A stretch of 64,000 bases of DNA from Ecdyonurus torrentis. Its lineage: Eukaryota > Arthropoda > Insecta > Ephemeroptera > Heptageniidae. The notes below the pieces were generated by a model that ran no database searches, was not told the origin of the DNA, and worked only from the letters and a program-made list of their open reading frames with translations. Shown piece by piece: positions 21,216 to 34,151 of the stretch. The stretch's first letter is position 1; the number at the start of each line of letters is the position of its first letter. The stretch is from NCBI GenBank assembly GCA_949318235.1, contig OX439127.1, positions 13,787,855 through 13,851,854 on the forward strand. Direction: 5' to 3'. Both the position numbers and the translations under genes were made by a program.

Positions 21216-21450
21216 GTGAAATGTTGGATGATACGCAACAGTTTATTCGTCAAGATAGTAGAGTAGTGAGAGCTGCAACGGATGAAGTGCTGCCTTCCCC
21301 AGTTGGTAGGCAACTGGCACTACAAACCTCGCACGCTTCGTATTTCAGCTCCTGCCACCCACTCCCCTACCTCTCAACTTGCTTTCACCTCCCTTCTGCT
21401 ACTGGAGGATGGTAAATTTGATGCGCATGTGTCAAACCAGAGGCTCTAAA
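21216..21450. other. GC-richer island of unknown origin
   Basis: About 230 bp of balanced composition containing CTTCCCCAGTTGGTAGGCAAC and CTCCTGCCACCCACTCCCC, abruptly bounded by AT-rich DNA. A 64-codon open frame on the plus strand has no recognisable content and no clear splice sites. A repeat copy or an orphan exon are both possible. Confidence 0.35.
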
Positions 21451-23371
21451 ATCACTCTTCCAATTTTTTTTTTAAAACAAACAAGTATAGGTGAGATTAC
21501 ATAAATCTGTCAAATAATTAACAAAAAAATTATACATGCCATAATTTTAATTATTCGTAGTTACACCATGTTATGTCAATAGAAAAAGTATTATTTTCAT
21601 TATCAATAATTTTTTCTCACTCCTTTTTTTTTTTTTTTTTTTTTTTTATTTATTTTAATCATTTTTTGCTATAGGAAAAAGTTGCGTATAGCTAAATAAT
21701 TGGTAATTCAGTCACGGAAAAAAAGTTAGATTTTTTTTTTTCATGACTGAGTTACTAATATGATTAATAAAGAACTTTATTATATATAAAATTGAATTAC
21801 ATGAACACAAGGGAGCTTTAAAATAAATAGCATAAAAGGTTAAAAACAATAGATTAAGTTAGTTATTGGTAGGGAGCCTTATTATCATTTCTTTTAGTTA
21901 TTATCACTTTTAGATTTATTAAAGATAAATTTAAATATATAAAATAATAGTGATAAGAATCAAGTGATACAAGAAGGTTTTTCTAGTGCTAAAAAGTCTT
22001 CCCACAATTAGATATATCTACATATAATTAAGTAAATATTTGAGTACGTGTATGTGTAATGTATATACATGAATATTTAATTAAAATATTAAGTTATAAA
22101 GGGTGAAAAATTCATAGAAAAACAGCAACATAGAACAATCTCCAGTAGAAATGAAGTAAGAATAATACTAATAATAAACGTATATTAATGAGTCTCTTTG
22201 ATTTCTTTTTTTCCCAGTAAAATGCAATATCCTCACCACAAATCACTATTTCCATCGTATTTCATCCCATGTAGTCTAAAATTAGAATTAATATTTGTGC
22301 TTGCTGCTTCCACTTTTTTTTTTTTGTAATATCCTTCAGTAAATTGCGTTCTACTTTCCAGAAGTAGTAGAAGAAGAAAAATCTTATCAATAAAAATATA
22401 CACATATAAAGCTACTTTTTGCTATTTTTCTATATCTTTTATAAAAAGATATTATAACATAAAAAAATTAGCTTTGCCAAAGACATTACTTCCAATATAT
22501 GCACAAATTTTTATTACTTTATATTTTACCTCTTTGATATTAGACCAAAGTAAGGAAAAAAAATCATACTTCTTTAATGTAAAAATGTTATATTACATTT
22601 TATATTATAAAAATATACCTTTCATAAATTATCAAGAACTTTTATAAGAAATCAAACTACAACTTTCTTTAGAATATTAATGTAAAAATATTGTAAGTAT
22701 ATTATACATTATTTTTAGAATTTTATAAACATTAAAAATCTACGATCTAAGAAATATTACATATTTATTATAAATGTATACACACAACACAAACATACAT
22801 ACATACATTTTTTTTTATAATATAGAATAAAGTCAACTATATTTTTTCTTATAAGTTCTTTCAATTCTAATTTATTATTGCAAAACATAATAATAATACA
22901 ATAATAATATAATGTTGCTCTAAAAAATTATTAATAATATTATATTTTTAATTATGTAATTGTCAGTAAAAATCTGAAACTCGAAGAAAATAATCAAAAT
23001 TATTTATAACTTCTTTGCCAGTCGTGATGGCACGCAATAATGATAATAACTTTTTCCATTGCCAAGAGATTTGTGGCTTTTTCAATCCTAAATCAAAACA
23101 GTAGATTTATGAGTGTTGTGAATGTTAGAAAGCTTTATAACTATTATGTTTGTTATTGCTAAATGCTAAAATGAAGGAGAAGCTTGAGTAAAGCTTGTAT
23201 TTTGTAAAGTTTTAGACGACAGTGATTAATATGTACAAAGACACAGGATTCTGTTCAAGTTAAAGAGAGATGATATCAAATATTTGTATATTTTCATTAA
23301 CATATTGTTATTGCCTGTAAATCATTGCAACATTTCATCTAAAAACTTGTCATGGCAGAGTGACACGAGGT

Positions 23372-23409
23372 AAGTGTTTTATCTGCATCTGTATGCAGAT
23401 GAGACACTT
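23372..23409. repeat. Compact hairpin, 17-bp arms with 4-nt loop
   Basis: AAGTGTTTTATCTGCAT and ATGCAGATGAGACACTT fold with two mismatches around CTGT. It lies about 40 bp before the 11-bp minisatellite. It is too short for a typical animal microRNA precursor. Confidence 0.5.
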
Positions 23410-23447
23410 GAAGTAGTAATATGGATTTTTATATCAAAGATTTGATC

Positions 23448-23605
23448 AGATCAAGATCTGATTAAGATCTGATCAAGATCTGATCAAGATCTGATCAAGA
23501 TCTGATCAAGATCTGATCAAGATCTGATCAAGATCTGATCAAGATCTGATCAAGATCTGATCAAGATCTGATCAAGATCTGATCAAGATCTGATCAAGAT
23601 CTGAT
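23448..23605. repeat. 11-bp minisatellite GATCTGATCAA, about 14 units
   Basis: The unit GATCTGATCAA repeats almost without change. Each unit contains the palindromes AGATCT and TGATCA, so each strand is complementary to itself and the array could extrude into hairpins. The first units carry variants (GATTAAG) and the last ends in GATTCAAA. Confidence 0.9.
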
Positions 23606-25910
23606 TCAAATGTTGATTTGAATTAGATCACTTTTAGAGCAACGATCGATCTAATTCTCTATTAAATTATAAGTTCAAAAAGTTGAACAAATGTAAATAC
23701 TATAGCTATTTCTTCCACCTAAAATTAGAAAGTAACTTTTTTTTATGAACCAATTAAAAAGTGCTGAATATTTCAAAACCAGAGTTTTTAAATTTTTTAC
23801 AAGGAACAATAATAATTGAAAAAGTTTCTGAAATTGTTAAAGCATCGGAGTACTTTTTTGTTATATTAAAATAATAATAATAGTATTATGTCTGCAAATT
23901 ATTAATTAAAATTTTTTTTGCATAATATTTTAACAGTAAAAAAAAATCACAATAGGATAATTAGTGATCTTTTTTTATAGATCAAATGATCTGTTAAAAT
24001 CGAAAAAAACATTGATTGGCTACCACACTGCTTTCGTGAAAATTGTGTATAACATGACGGTCTCGATGAGATATATGTAATTATAAATTATGCATTATAC
24101 TTCCTGGGCTTAATTACACTTTTACGCACTTTCCTCTTTTAAAATAAAAATGAGTTGTACACATAATAATATTATATATTCTATATGACCCTTTGTAACT
24201 GTGTAAACATATTATTTCATAATAATTAAGTAAACTGCGTAATAAATATTTTCGTTTTTTAATTAGTTTGTTTGTTGTTTTTATAGTTGTTTTGTTTGTT
24301 TCTTTATCGTTTAAAATAAACAATCATTATTATAGTGTACATAAAAGGAGTGCCTCTTCATTTTTGAACAACTCTCATTATTTTATTTAAAAAAAAATAC
24401 ATATCTGATAAAAACATTTTTAAACAATAATTATACTAATTATAGAAATGACTAAATTTTGACATTTTTTTTTCTCTGGCAGGTGTAGGAGTTGAAATAT
24501 TAATTAGTTTGCGAGGTACTGTGGTGCTAAGATTAAAGTTATAAAGGCAGAAAACTCTGATATTTTGCAAACTGGCCCTTATAAAGATAAGACAAAAATC
24601 ACAAATATATGTAATAATATTTGAATTATGAATTTTTGAAAATTTAAGCCCATGTAATGTTCATTTCTTTACTTTTTTTCTCCCTTATCCGATGGTTATA
24701 GGTTTTGAAATTTTATCATAGGTAGTTGTAATCATTGATGTTCAAGAACTTAAAAAGCAGAGGGCCAATTTTGGAACTTCAGAGATACGAAACTTATTAG
24801 CTACAACTCTTAATTAGCTCAGAGTTCCTATTAACGCACGAACACTTAATTACAACTTCGTGTTATTAAAAAGAGCAAAATACGTAGCTTCATTCTCATG
24901 GTTGATAGGCTTGAACTATCTGAAATTGTATTTAATGAAGAAAGAAAAAAGTGAAAGTATATTAATTTTAGATGTTATGAAAAAAGTTTTCTTGCTTCAG
25001 TTAACTAAAAAAAAAATTGAGTATCACTTACGTTATTTACTGTTCTGCCTGATTGTGTTTGCCAATATAACAGATCAGAACCATATACTTATGTTGTTAA
25101 AAAAATATTAACAGATTATTTCTAGAAATCATACGCACACGCACCGTCAGATATATTACTGTACATTTAATTACAACAAAACAATTTCACCGAAAGCAGT
25201 AAAATAATCTCTAGTGACAACAGCTCTTATGTTACTTCACTATACAAACAAAACTGAAATGAAATACGCTATACAAGAAAACAATATTAATCGATGCACG
25301 GCTTGTTGACTGGCATGTGTGTATTATATTGAAAGTCTGTAGTGTGTGACTATATAATATTGTTTTTAATGAACCTTGTGTAAAGCATGAAAATAAATCT
25401 GTTTTACCTCAGTGTAATTCCTTTACAGCATCGAATTTTTACCCTTGTGTAAAATTATATTTTACAAATTTAGCTTTAATCACGTGATATAACCATGATA
25501 ATCTTATTATGTGTAAACTTTTATTATACTATTTAAGTTAAATTTATACGGTGTGAAAGTTAACTTCTTCTAGACTGACAAAAAGCATAATCATGATAGT
25601 CTTTGATCCTTTTCAGTTCGTAATACGGTTCAGTACAACAACTACACAACAATAAAGCACAGAGTAAAAGGATAAAATTTTATGTGGAAAAGGAAAACTT
25701 TAAAGGTTTTGTGTTCCTTCGGTGGGTCTGTAATTTCAAAACTTGCAAAATAATTGTTATAATTACTGTATGTACTGCTTTTCTGGATGACAGCACGTGA
25801 TAATAAAAAAAAAGTCATATCTAATATAAGAATATTACAGTAGGAATGTGACAGTTTGATTTCTTATTCTTCTTTTTTTCACGTGTATAGGTTGAAAAGT
25901 AAGTTTACTT

Positions 25911-26260
25911 TTAAAGGCATAGAAAGCATGAAACAACATGTTCTTTTTAATCATTAAACACAAATTGGGATTTACAAAACTGATGATAATTTTTACCAGA
26001 ATGTAAATGTGGCCCCACAAGAAAGCGTGAAAAAGCTGTAAAGTATGCAATTTGCGTGAATATTTCTGTTTATGACGTCAGAAACAGGCAAAAAAAAAAA
26101 ATAGCATGAAAATGTTGTGCGGGTTGCATAAGTTGAAATTTTCTGATCACTGCTACGGCGCTACAATTGGGTTTTGAGACCAATTAATGTTATTTATGTG
26201 AAACCTATCAAGTGTTTTGTGATGTAAATGCTTATGTTTTCATGTTGTCTATGTCTTTAA
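25911..26260 (+). mobile_element. Dispersed TIR repeat family 1, copy 1
   Basis: A 350-bp element bounded by TTAAAGGCATAGAAAGCATG on the left and CATGTTGTCTATGTCTTTAA on the right, which are inverted repeats of each other with few mismatches. The TTAA at each end may be the target duplication (piggyBac-like), or TA may be (mariner-like). The interior holds a CRE-like palindrome TGACGTCA and the core AAAATGTTGTGCGGGTTGCATAA. No coding capacity was seen. Confidence 0.7.
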
Positions 26261-27250
26261 GAGTCCGATGTATTCACGGAAACCAGCGTGTTTTTAATCA
26301 CGTGACCAGGGATTCGAGTGACTGAAGATGTTAAAGGAAATGATCAAAAGTAGTAAACAGATTACAAGTGATAAAGGTATATTTAGTGAATTGAATTGAG
26401 TGACATTCTTAACCAAATTTGGAAAATACACTTGTTAGTAGGAATAGGAAACAAAACATCCCATATAATTACAATATATTAAATTAAAACTAATAATATA
26501 ATGAGTAATTGCGTACGTAGAATTGATATTAACATACAGTATATATATATACACACAGATATACATATCATACTATATCTTTAATATTATAAAATTAAAA
26601 AGTAGCATTATAATGTATTTAATACCACATATAATATACTAAATAATAATAAATAATGATAATACCGTGCAGGACATTGTAATTTAAAATTTTGACCATC
26701 TAAATACGATTATTTTTAATCAGTCGATATTACATGGCTTTTACTAATCATTAAATAAAATTTCTATATCATGCTTATACATATCAAAAGAATAAAAAAA
26801 ATGTGCTTTTAAAAAATCCCATTGTGTGTTGTGTTCTCTCGTATTTAAGCCGCTTCCAACTAAACAATAAAATGCGAGATAAAAGTATTTTATTTACACA
26901 TCAATAATAGTCATCATTAAATAAATAATAATAATAAAAAGAAGCAAAACATGACTATAAAAAAAAATCCTGCAGCCATTACAGTTAATAACACATTGAA
27001 TTTTTAATATTTATATATTTATGTATGTACGTATGTTTGTGTGTGTGTGTGTGTTAGAGTAAATTTAACATGCATATTTTAAAATATACTCTAGAAATTA
27101 ATTATACAAACATAACACCTATCATTGTAAATAAAAAATAAAAATATCCAGTTTAATTTAGAAGCAAATTTTTAAAATAAACTTTTTAATATTGTAAAAT
27201 TCACTTTTAACTGTTGTTATAAATTTCAATAGCTTAAATATAATATTCTT

Positions 27251-27251
<1 letters not shown>

Positions 27252-27315
<64 letters not shown>
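27252..27315. repeat. (TA)n microsatellite
   Basis: TA run of about 62 bp with one TACA interruption. Confidence 0.9.
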
Positions 27316-27317
<2 letters not shown>

Positions 27318-27968
27318 AGTGCATGTTTGTTAATATAAGGTATATTATAATATGGTGTTTTGGAATATATCATATAGACGTGTGATATTACGAGGTCCGC
27401 CTTGACTTCCGTCTTGTCTTTCTCAGATCTGTGTTACCTCAGTCTTCGAATAAGCTTACCAGCTACATAGCAGAGTAAGCAGAAACACAGTATACTAAAG
27501 TTCAAAGCAAACACTTCTTATTATAATTTGTTGTTTATCAACATCCGTGATTAATTTTATCCAAAATAATAGTTTGTAATAATACTTCAATCTTAAAGTG
27601 TTATGTAAACAATTGTGTGTGTTCCTGTTTCTACATCAATATCTCAAAACTTTACTCGCTTTTAATTTAGTATTCATTCATTAGCAAGAGTATATCATTG
27701 AAAAGGGAGTCATACACATGATATTGCGAGCATATTGCAATTAAAACAAATCATCAACAACGATGCAAGATTTCTATAATATATAACCATTGAATAAAAA
27801 AAAAAAGGTATTATCCAAATGAATTCCTATATCAGTAATATTGCCTAACGTTTAACAAATTGAATTTAGGAGGTTTTATTAAATTTGATTTCGTCGTTTT
27901 TTTTTCTTTCCCAGTAATTTATTGAGTATACATAATATGGAAAATATGTCTCCTTACAATGACCACTT

Positions 27969-28137
27969 ATGTTTACTCAAAATGCGGAAAAGGAAGTGCC
28001 GGAAGAGGAAACTACGTGACGGTAAATGTGGGAGGTAGCTCAAGGTTAGCTTGCTGCTGGCACGAAGTTTTCTCCCACTTTTACCGTCACGTGGTTTCCT
28101 CTTCCGGCACTTACTTTTCCGCATTTTGAGTAAACAT
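27969..28137. mobile_element. 169-bp near-perfect hairpin element
   Basis: Two 66-nt arms (27969-28034 and 28072-28137) are inverted repeats with about three mismatches, around a 37-nt loop. The ends read ATGTTTACTCAAAATGCGG. The right arm contains CACGTG (an E-box), which is TACGTG in the left arm. The composition is much richer in GC than the flanks. It is probably a short foldback MITE; a transcript across it would form a long double-stranded stem. Confidence 0.75.
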
Positions 28138-29263
28138 TAGCACTTAATATCATACAAATATATATATCTTAACATGATGTTGGTATGGTACTTACAATAG
28201 TGTATGTAAAAGAAACAGAAAAAAAAAGCCAAGTTAAGTAATCGAAATTTCAATATATATGTAGTCTTACGGTGCAAAACTAAACTATTGACTTTTCACT
28301 AGTGTTTCGTTCTATAAACTACACACATATATTGAACCAGCTTCGAAAATGTTCCTTTGTTAAAAACAGCTGGTTATGACGTCGTTACCTGTTTACTACG
28401 TTTATAAATATGGTTGATCATTGTTATTTCTTCTTTTAGAACTTTGAACTTGATAAGAATGAAAGAAACTTCCCAAAAAAAAGTTACAGTCTCAATATGC
28501 GACTCACTTTTATCGGCTCAAAAAAAAAAAAAAAAAAAAAAAAAAGATCAAGCAATGAATGTGTCTTATTTTGTTGGTCAGCCAATCACAGTTATTGAGA
28601 TTCACTTTACTTTACAGAACGAGCTTGTGGTATCTTAACCATCTGGATAACATTGGAAAATTTAACTTGCAAGAAAAAAGCTGATAGTACGGTTTTGCAT
28701 CACACGACTACATAATAATACGCATGGCTTATTTCTACAGAGAACCCAATATATTGTAAGTAACTAAGTTGTGTAGTATACAGTATGTACTGTAACTTAC
28801 TTTACTCGAACACACACAGCACCAATAAAGCAACACTGAATAGATTTCAAGCACTTCAATTTAACTCAACTATTTCATTTAATACGTTATAAGCACCGGC
28901 TATAATGTATTACAAAGGAAAACGTAAATTATAATTATCATTACCGTGTTCATAGAACGATGTTCGAAACATACTTTTGCAATTATCAGTACAGATGTTA
29001 AAGTAGTTTTATAGTTTTTTAAGAGAAACCATATTTGTATGATGAATGCTTAATATGTAAATTTTTCATTACAACTTGCAACCAATTATTTATTTATTAG
29101 ACAGCGGTAGTTTACATATATTGTAACATTCACTTTTCTATTATGTTATTCATCTCTTCATCTTCAACTTAAACTACAATAACAAACGCAGTACACATAA
29201 TATAGCAAACTATTTACGGTTGGACCCATTTAGTTTTTTTTTTTTTTTTTTTTTCCCAAGTCC

Positions 29264-29604
29264 TTAAAGCCACATAAAACAACATGTGCTTTTTAATGAA
29301 TAAACACGACATGGGATCTTCAAAACTGATGACAATTTTTACCAGAATGTTAATGTAGCCCCACAAGAGAGCGTGAAAATACTGTAAAGTATGCAATTTG
29401 CGTATGACTATTCATGTTTCTGACGTCAGAAACATACAAAATTAGTAAAAAAATGTTGTGCGGGTAGCATAAATCGACATTTTCTGATCACTGCTACGGA
29501 GCTACGGTTGGGTTTTGAGACACACTAAAGTTATTTATGTAAGTCCCATCAAGTGTTTTGTGATATAAATGCTTATTATGCATTCTTATGGTCTATTCCT
29601 TTAA
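29264..29604 (+). mobile_element. Dispersed TIR repeat family 1, copy 2
   Basis: A 341-bp copy in the same orientation as copy 1. It begins TTAAAGCCACATAAAACAAC and ends TATGGTCTATTCCTTTAA, with TGACGTCA and the core near TTGTGCGGGTAGCATAA. It is diverged by many single substitutions from copy 1. A poly-T run (about 29233-29254) lies just before it. Confidence 0.7.
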
Positions 29605-29731
29605 GAACTGAAAATTTCCAGCTGATTCTCGTTGTCAATTTTTACTATTTTCCTAATACCTATTATTATTATCACTTCCTGTTATTACTTAATTTATTCC
29701 TTTGATATAAATAAGTTTGTCATATATTTTT

Positions 29732-29768
<37 letters not shown>

Positions 29769-30127
29769 TTTACATTTTTGCATCTAAAAACCTTTCTCAC
29801 AGAAATTGAGCAGTATTTTGATGCAGAATTTTGACAACGATGCATTTGAATACGTGAATAATACCTTTTTATGGTGAAATTTAAAACCTCTCTATTGATT
29901 TTTAATATAACAAGGTTAACAAATATTTATTTTTAATTTTTTTAATTTAGTACAGTATGTAAAAAATGTAGCAGTAAAATATACTTCAAATAATATTTTT
30001 GTGTGATAAAATGTTTTAACATAGAGAAAACATTGATTACGCTTCATATAGCCTAAAACGATCTGTCATATGAAAGAAAAAAAAAATGCGAGAGGAAACA
30101 TGTAACAGTATATTATATAATATAATA

Positions 30128-30129
<2 letters not shown>

Positions 30130-30188
<59 letters not shown>
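30130..30188. repeat. (TA)n microsatellite
   Basis: TA run with a TACA interruption near its end. Confidence 0.9.
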
Positions 30189-31090
30189 AAAGGACTTATT
30201 TAAACGGAAGGATTTTTAAAATAAACTTTTTGTTGGAGGCTGAGTTTTTTTTAATGACATTTACATCAAAGTTGTCATGCCACAAATATGTTTTTGTAAC
30301 ATTGGCAAGAAAAGGATTTAAATCGAAGATAAAGCAATAGTTATTTTGTTACTATTACACTTCATAACACTGTTATATGTGTATTGAACGGCATATCATC
30401 AAAACACGCGTATTGACAATTTTAGCCTCTGCAATCACATTGCCTTTAGATAATAGTGTCACGTTAGGATTATTGTATAATGGATTGCTTTGAAATTATG
30501 TTACATACAGAGATATATAACAACAATAACAAACACAAATAATACACAAATATATCGATATACATATTATGTATGTATACCGATATATTGCACATTATAT
30601 TAAATTTCTACAGTTTGGACGTAGAAGATTAGCTCTAATATATAATCTTATAACAATTAAGCCTAAGAATTATAAATAATATAATCGAGTATTATAGAGT
30701 CATCAGTATAACACCAAAATGTCAAAACCATAATTGTAGATTAGTATGATGAATGTGATGTTTTCTATCGTGATGTTAATGATCTTACATCAATTATAGA
30801 TGATAATTCAAATTTATATAAATCGTTCTTATTTCTTTAAAAAAATGAAGGAAATTAATGAATGTTGGGAAATCATATTTAGTAAAAATGAGTTTTTATA
30901 AAAAATCAGCGTTCTTTGTCTTTTTGTCTTTTTTTTTTTTTTTTTTTTTTTTATCTCTCGTTATTAGTTTGTAATTGCTTTAAAAAAATCTGCCTTTCAA
31001 AAATAAACTAAAATAATTATACATTAGTAGTACTTATATATTCGTATGTATAAATATAAAGTTTTTTTTTTAATAATTTATTTAGTTTTG

Positions 31091-31092
<2 letters not shown>

Positions 31093-31132
<40 letters not shown>

Positions 31133-31145
31133 TCTGTCTGTCTGT
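31093..31145 (+). repeat. (CT)n followed by CTGT repeats
   Basis: CT run of about 36 bp passing into CTGTCTGTCTGT. Confidence 0.9.
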
Positions 31146-32231
31146 CTTTGAGAGACGAAATCAATTTTAAAGATTAAATCATATTTTAGTTTATTTAGAT
31201 ACAATCAAAGCAATGTAATTCCATAAATATATTATTATTTTAGATATGATTGTACTTATTGTTATAGAAGGGATTATTAAGTAAACATCAGGACAGTTTG
31301 ATGACAGAGGGGATAAACGTGGGATGAAGTTGTCAATCTTTTGGACATTGCAGTATTATACATTAAATTCTTTCAATGTCAAAATGTCAAAATAATCAAT
31401 AACCGAAGGTAATACATTTATGGTTTTAATTGTGATTGTATAGAATGGAAGACTTGAATAAAGGAATATAAAAAAAAAAAAAAAATTAGACAATTGGATA
31501 TTTTGGAGATGTATTCGAAGCCCAACGTCTATAGTTTTTTTCATTTAAAAACCCTTATATTTTTAACGACACAAAATGAAGACCATTGTCTTTGCGAAGA
31601 AGTAAAATCTTTTATTTGACATTTTATCCCAGCGGGAACTCTAAACCATTATTTACAACTTTTACAAGGTAGAGTAATCTGTTTCAACGCTCTTCTTTTT
31701 CATTTCCCACGATTCTTTTTATGTGTTTAATATAATAAGTTAGATAATAACAAAATCTGCATCTGCTATTTTTACAATTAAAAAAAAAAATAAAATAAAC
31801 GTGAACGTCAAATTTACGGTTGAATTGAAGCCTGTTCTTAGTGCTTACTTTCACTGTCACATTATATAATATTTAGCTTTAATACATTATGGTAATAAAA
31901 GTTGGAGGTAAAAAAACAGTGTAACTGTGTAAGCAGTGTGGTATTATTTTTAGATCATAATTTAGAGAAATTTTTAAACTATTAAATATCCTTACTGTTC
32001 CTTGTGCTTTATAAAGTGAATTTGCCATGAAAGACAAATGTAATATTTATGATGTTTTAAAAGCACTTGACTCGAGACTCAACTCAATCATTATTCAAGA
32101 TATAGTGATACTAAAATGAAACGTTTTTCGCAGGAGCAAAAATGTTCACAATAAAGGAGCCACTTGTGTCTCTTAAAGAAGTCATAATAATTGGTCATCT
32201 ATAATAAGTGTGCAAGATAATTCAAATGCCA

Positions 32232-32561
32232 TTAAAGAGGAAGTTCAGGGTTTACAATATGGCTTCTTCAATTTCAATATAGATAAATGAGAAAAAATGT
32301 TCATAAACTCACATATGATGACCCAAAGTCTTTCCGTAGCCCTTCAAACTCGTGATCATCCTGCGAGATATGCAATTCGTTACGGCTTTACTAAAGCAAA
32401 ATGTTGTAGCGAGTTGCATATTTTGCAGGATGAGCGCAAGTTTGCGGGGCTACTATGGGGCTACAGAAGGGTTTTGGGTCAATATATGTGAGTCAATGAA
32501 CATTTCATCTCATTATCTAACATTAAAGAACCATGTTGTAACCCCTGAACTTTCTCTTTAA
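32232..32561. mobile_element. TIR element related to family 1
   Basis: A 330-bp element with ~31-bp TIRs: TTAAAGAGGAAGTTCAGGG at the left and TTAAAGAGAAAGTTCAGGG (reverse complement) at the right, both with TTAA at the outer edge. The interior shares AAAATGTTGT, a GTTGCATA core and a GGGGCTAC...GGGTTTTGGGTC stretch with family 1, so the two are sister families with different ends. Confidence 0.7.
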
Positions 32562-32575
32562 AATTATTTTCTATT

Positions 32576-32908
32576 TTAAAGCACATGGAACAACATTGTG
32601 ATTTTTAATAATTAACCACAAAATGTGATCTCCAAAACTGATCACACTTTTTACCAGAATATAAATGTAGCCTCACATGAGAGCGTGAAAATACTGTAAA
32701 GTATGCTATTTACGTGATAATGTTGGTTTCTGATGTCAGAAACAGGCAAAAATTAGTATAAAAATGTTGTGCGGGTTGCATAAATTGAAATTTTCTGGTC
32801 ACTGCTACGACGCTGCATTTGGATTTGGAGATAAATTAATGTTATTTATGTATGTGCCATCAAGTGCTTTGTATTGTACTGATGTTTTCTTCTGGTCTAT
32901 TCCTTTAA
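32576..32908 (+). mobile_element. Dispersed TIR repeat family 1, copy 3
   Basis: A 333-bp copy beginning TTAAAGCACATGGAACAAC and ending TGGTCTATTCCTTTAA. The CRE-like site is altered to TGATGTCA. It starts only 14 bp after the related element at 32232-32561. Confidence 0.7.
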
Positions 32909-33359
32909 ATATTCAATTGACGATTTTGAAAATCCTAAATTATTAATTTAATTTTGTAATTTTTGACTTTTGATATTTTATATGGTTAGGTAACAAAAAA
33001 AAAAAAAAAAAAAAAATGAAAAAGCTCAAATATTTTCTTTCTTTTTATATACTTACCAAAATAATTTTTAGATTATATAAACTAAAATTTTACATCGTCT
33101 TAATTAAGAAACAAGAAAATTAAGTCCAAGAATTTGTTTCTCTTCACTCGCTGTCTCTTTTTATGTTTTGTTATTGTTAGATTGACAAACAAGGAAAGTC
33201 ACAGAAAATGAAATTCGCAAACTGTCGTTTGAATGTGTGATTAGCGACTCTTTTGATTATTATTATGTTCTTTTCATTCTTCTTTTGTAACACCTTGTGA
33301 TTCTTGTGATTCAAGGTGAAGGTCAGAATTATTATTACTATTATCATTTGATTTTATAA

Positions 33360-33620
33360 CTCCACACTCGATGACGCCGGGGGTGCACAGGGCTCATTCT
33401 GAAGCCAAGATGCACGCACCCTGTCACTACCCAAAACTTCGTGACTATTTTTCTAGGAGGTGAGTTGATGGCTATTTGGGCACTGACCGTCTCCATATAG
33501 GGGAGACGTCCTCTCTTGGGCGCGGTGGGACACTTTTCCGCGACCTCATTGGCGAAGGATGGCCATAACTATTATTGCTGTTTTGGCCGTAGTAGTTTGT
33601 GTACAGGTTTAAAGGGAAGG
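33360..33620. other. GC-rich island of unknown origin
   Basis: About 260 bp including CTCGATGACGCCGGGGGTGC and GGGCGCGGTGGGACACTTTT. No open frame spans it and no TIRs were found. It is probably a fragment of a retroelement or other dispersed repeat. Confidence 0.35.
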
Positions 33621-34151
33621 ATCAAAAATGTTAGGAATAAGACTTTTATTATACTCATATTGTATATTATGTTAATTTTTTTGAGAACAATCTTTTAATT
33701 GTCTTTTTCATTCTGAGTATGTAACTGTATATTATTCATCATTTTCATTTTTATAACATACTATGTTGTACTACTTACAGATTATGTTAGTGTTCCCTTT
33801 GACTGTCAAAAAAAATTTTTTTTTCCTTGTTGAATATAAAAGACTGAGGAAGGAAATAAAATAAAATATAAAAATTTCTCGTATTAGTAATTTGTGAGAA
33901 CATCACCCCATGCAGTATGTGTAAAAGATATTCATTTTTATTTTGTGAAACAAAATTTTAGTTTCAAAGGTTTTATTTGGCATCCTCGAATAACTTAGAT
34001 AATATATTTATTTTCCTTTTCTTTGTCCTACAATCAACATACATAAGGTATTCTTTATACATTTGTTTAGTATTTTCATGGCAAATTTATATTTTAAATA
34101 TAGTGCACATTGTATCAGGGTGCTTTATTGTACAATTCACATACACTACAG

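Larger units (their letters stand above)
21451..25910. other. AT-rich DNA without recognisable genes
   Basis: Poly-T at about 21625-21647; otherwise only the hairpin and 11-bp minisatellite listed separately. Confidence 0.6.
29605..32231. other. AT-rich DNA without recognisable genes
   Basis: Poly-T runs near 29738-29763 and 30932-30952, the listed (TA)n and (CT)n, and nothing exon-like. Confidence 0.6.

Noticed and set aside
23448..23605. CRISPR-like regular repeat
   Set aside because: No spacers; it is a plain 11-bp tandem repeat in a eukaryotic genome.
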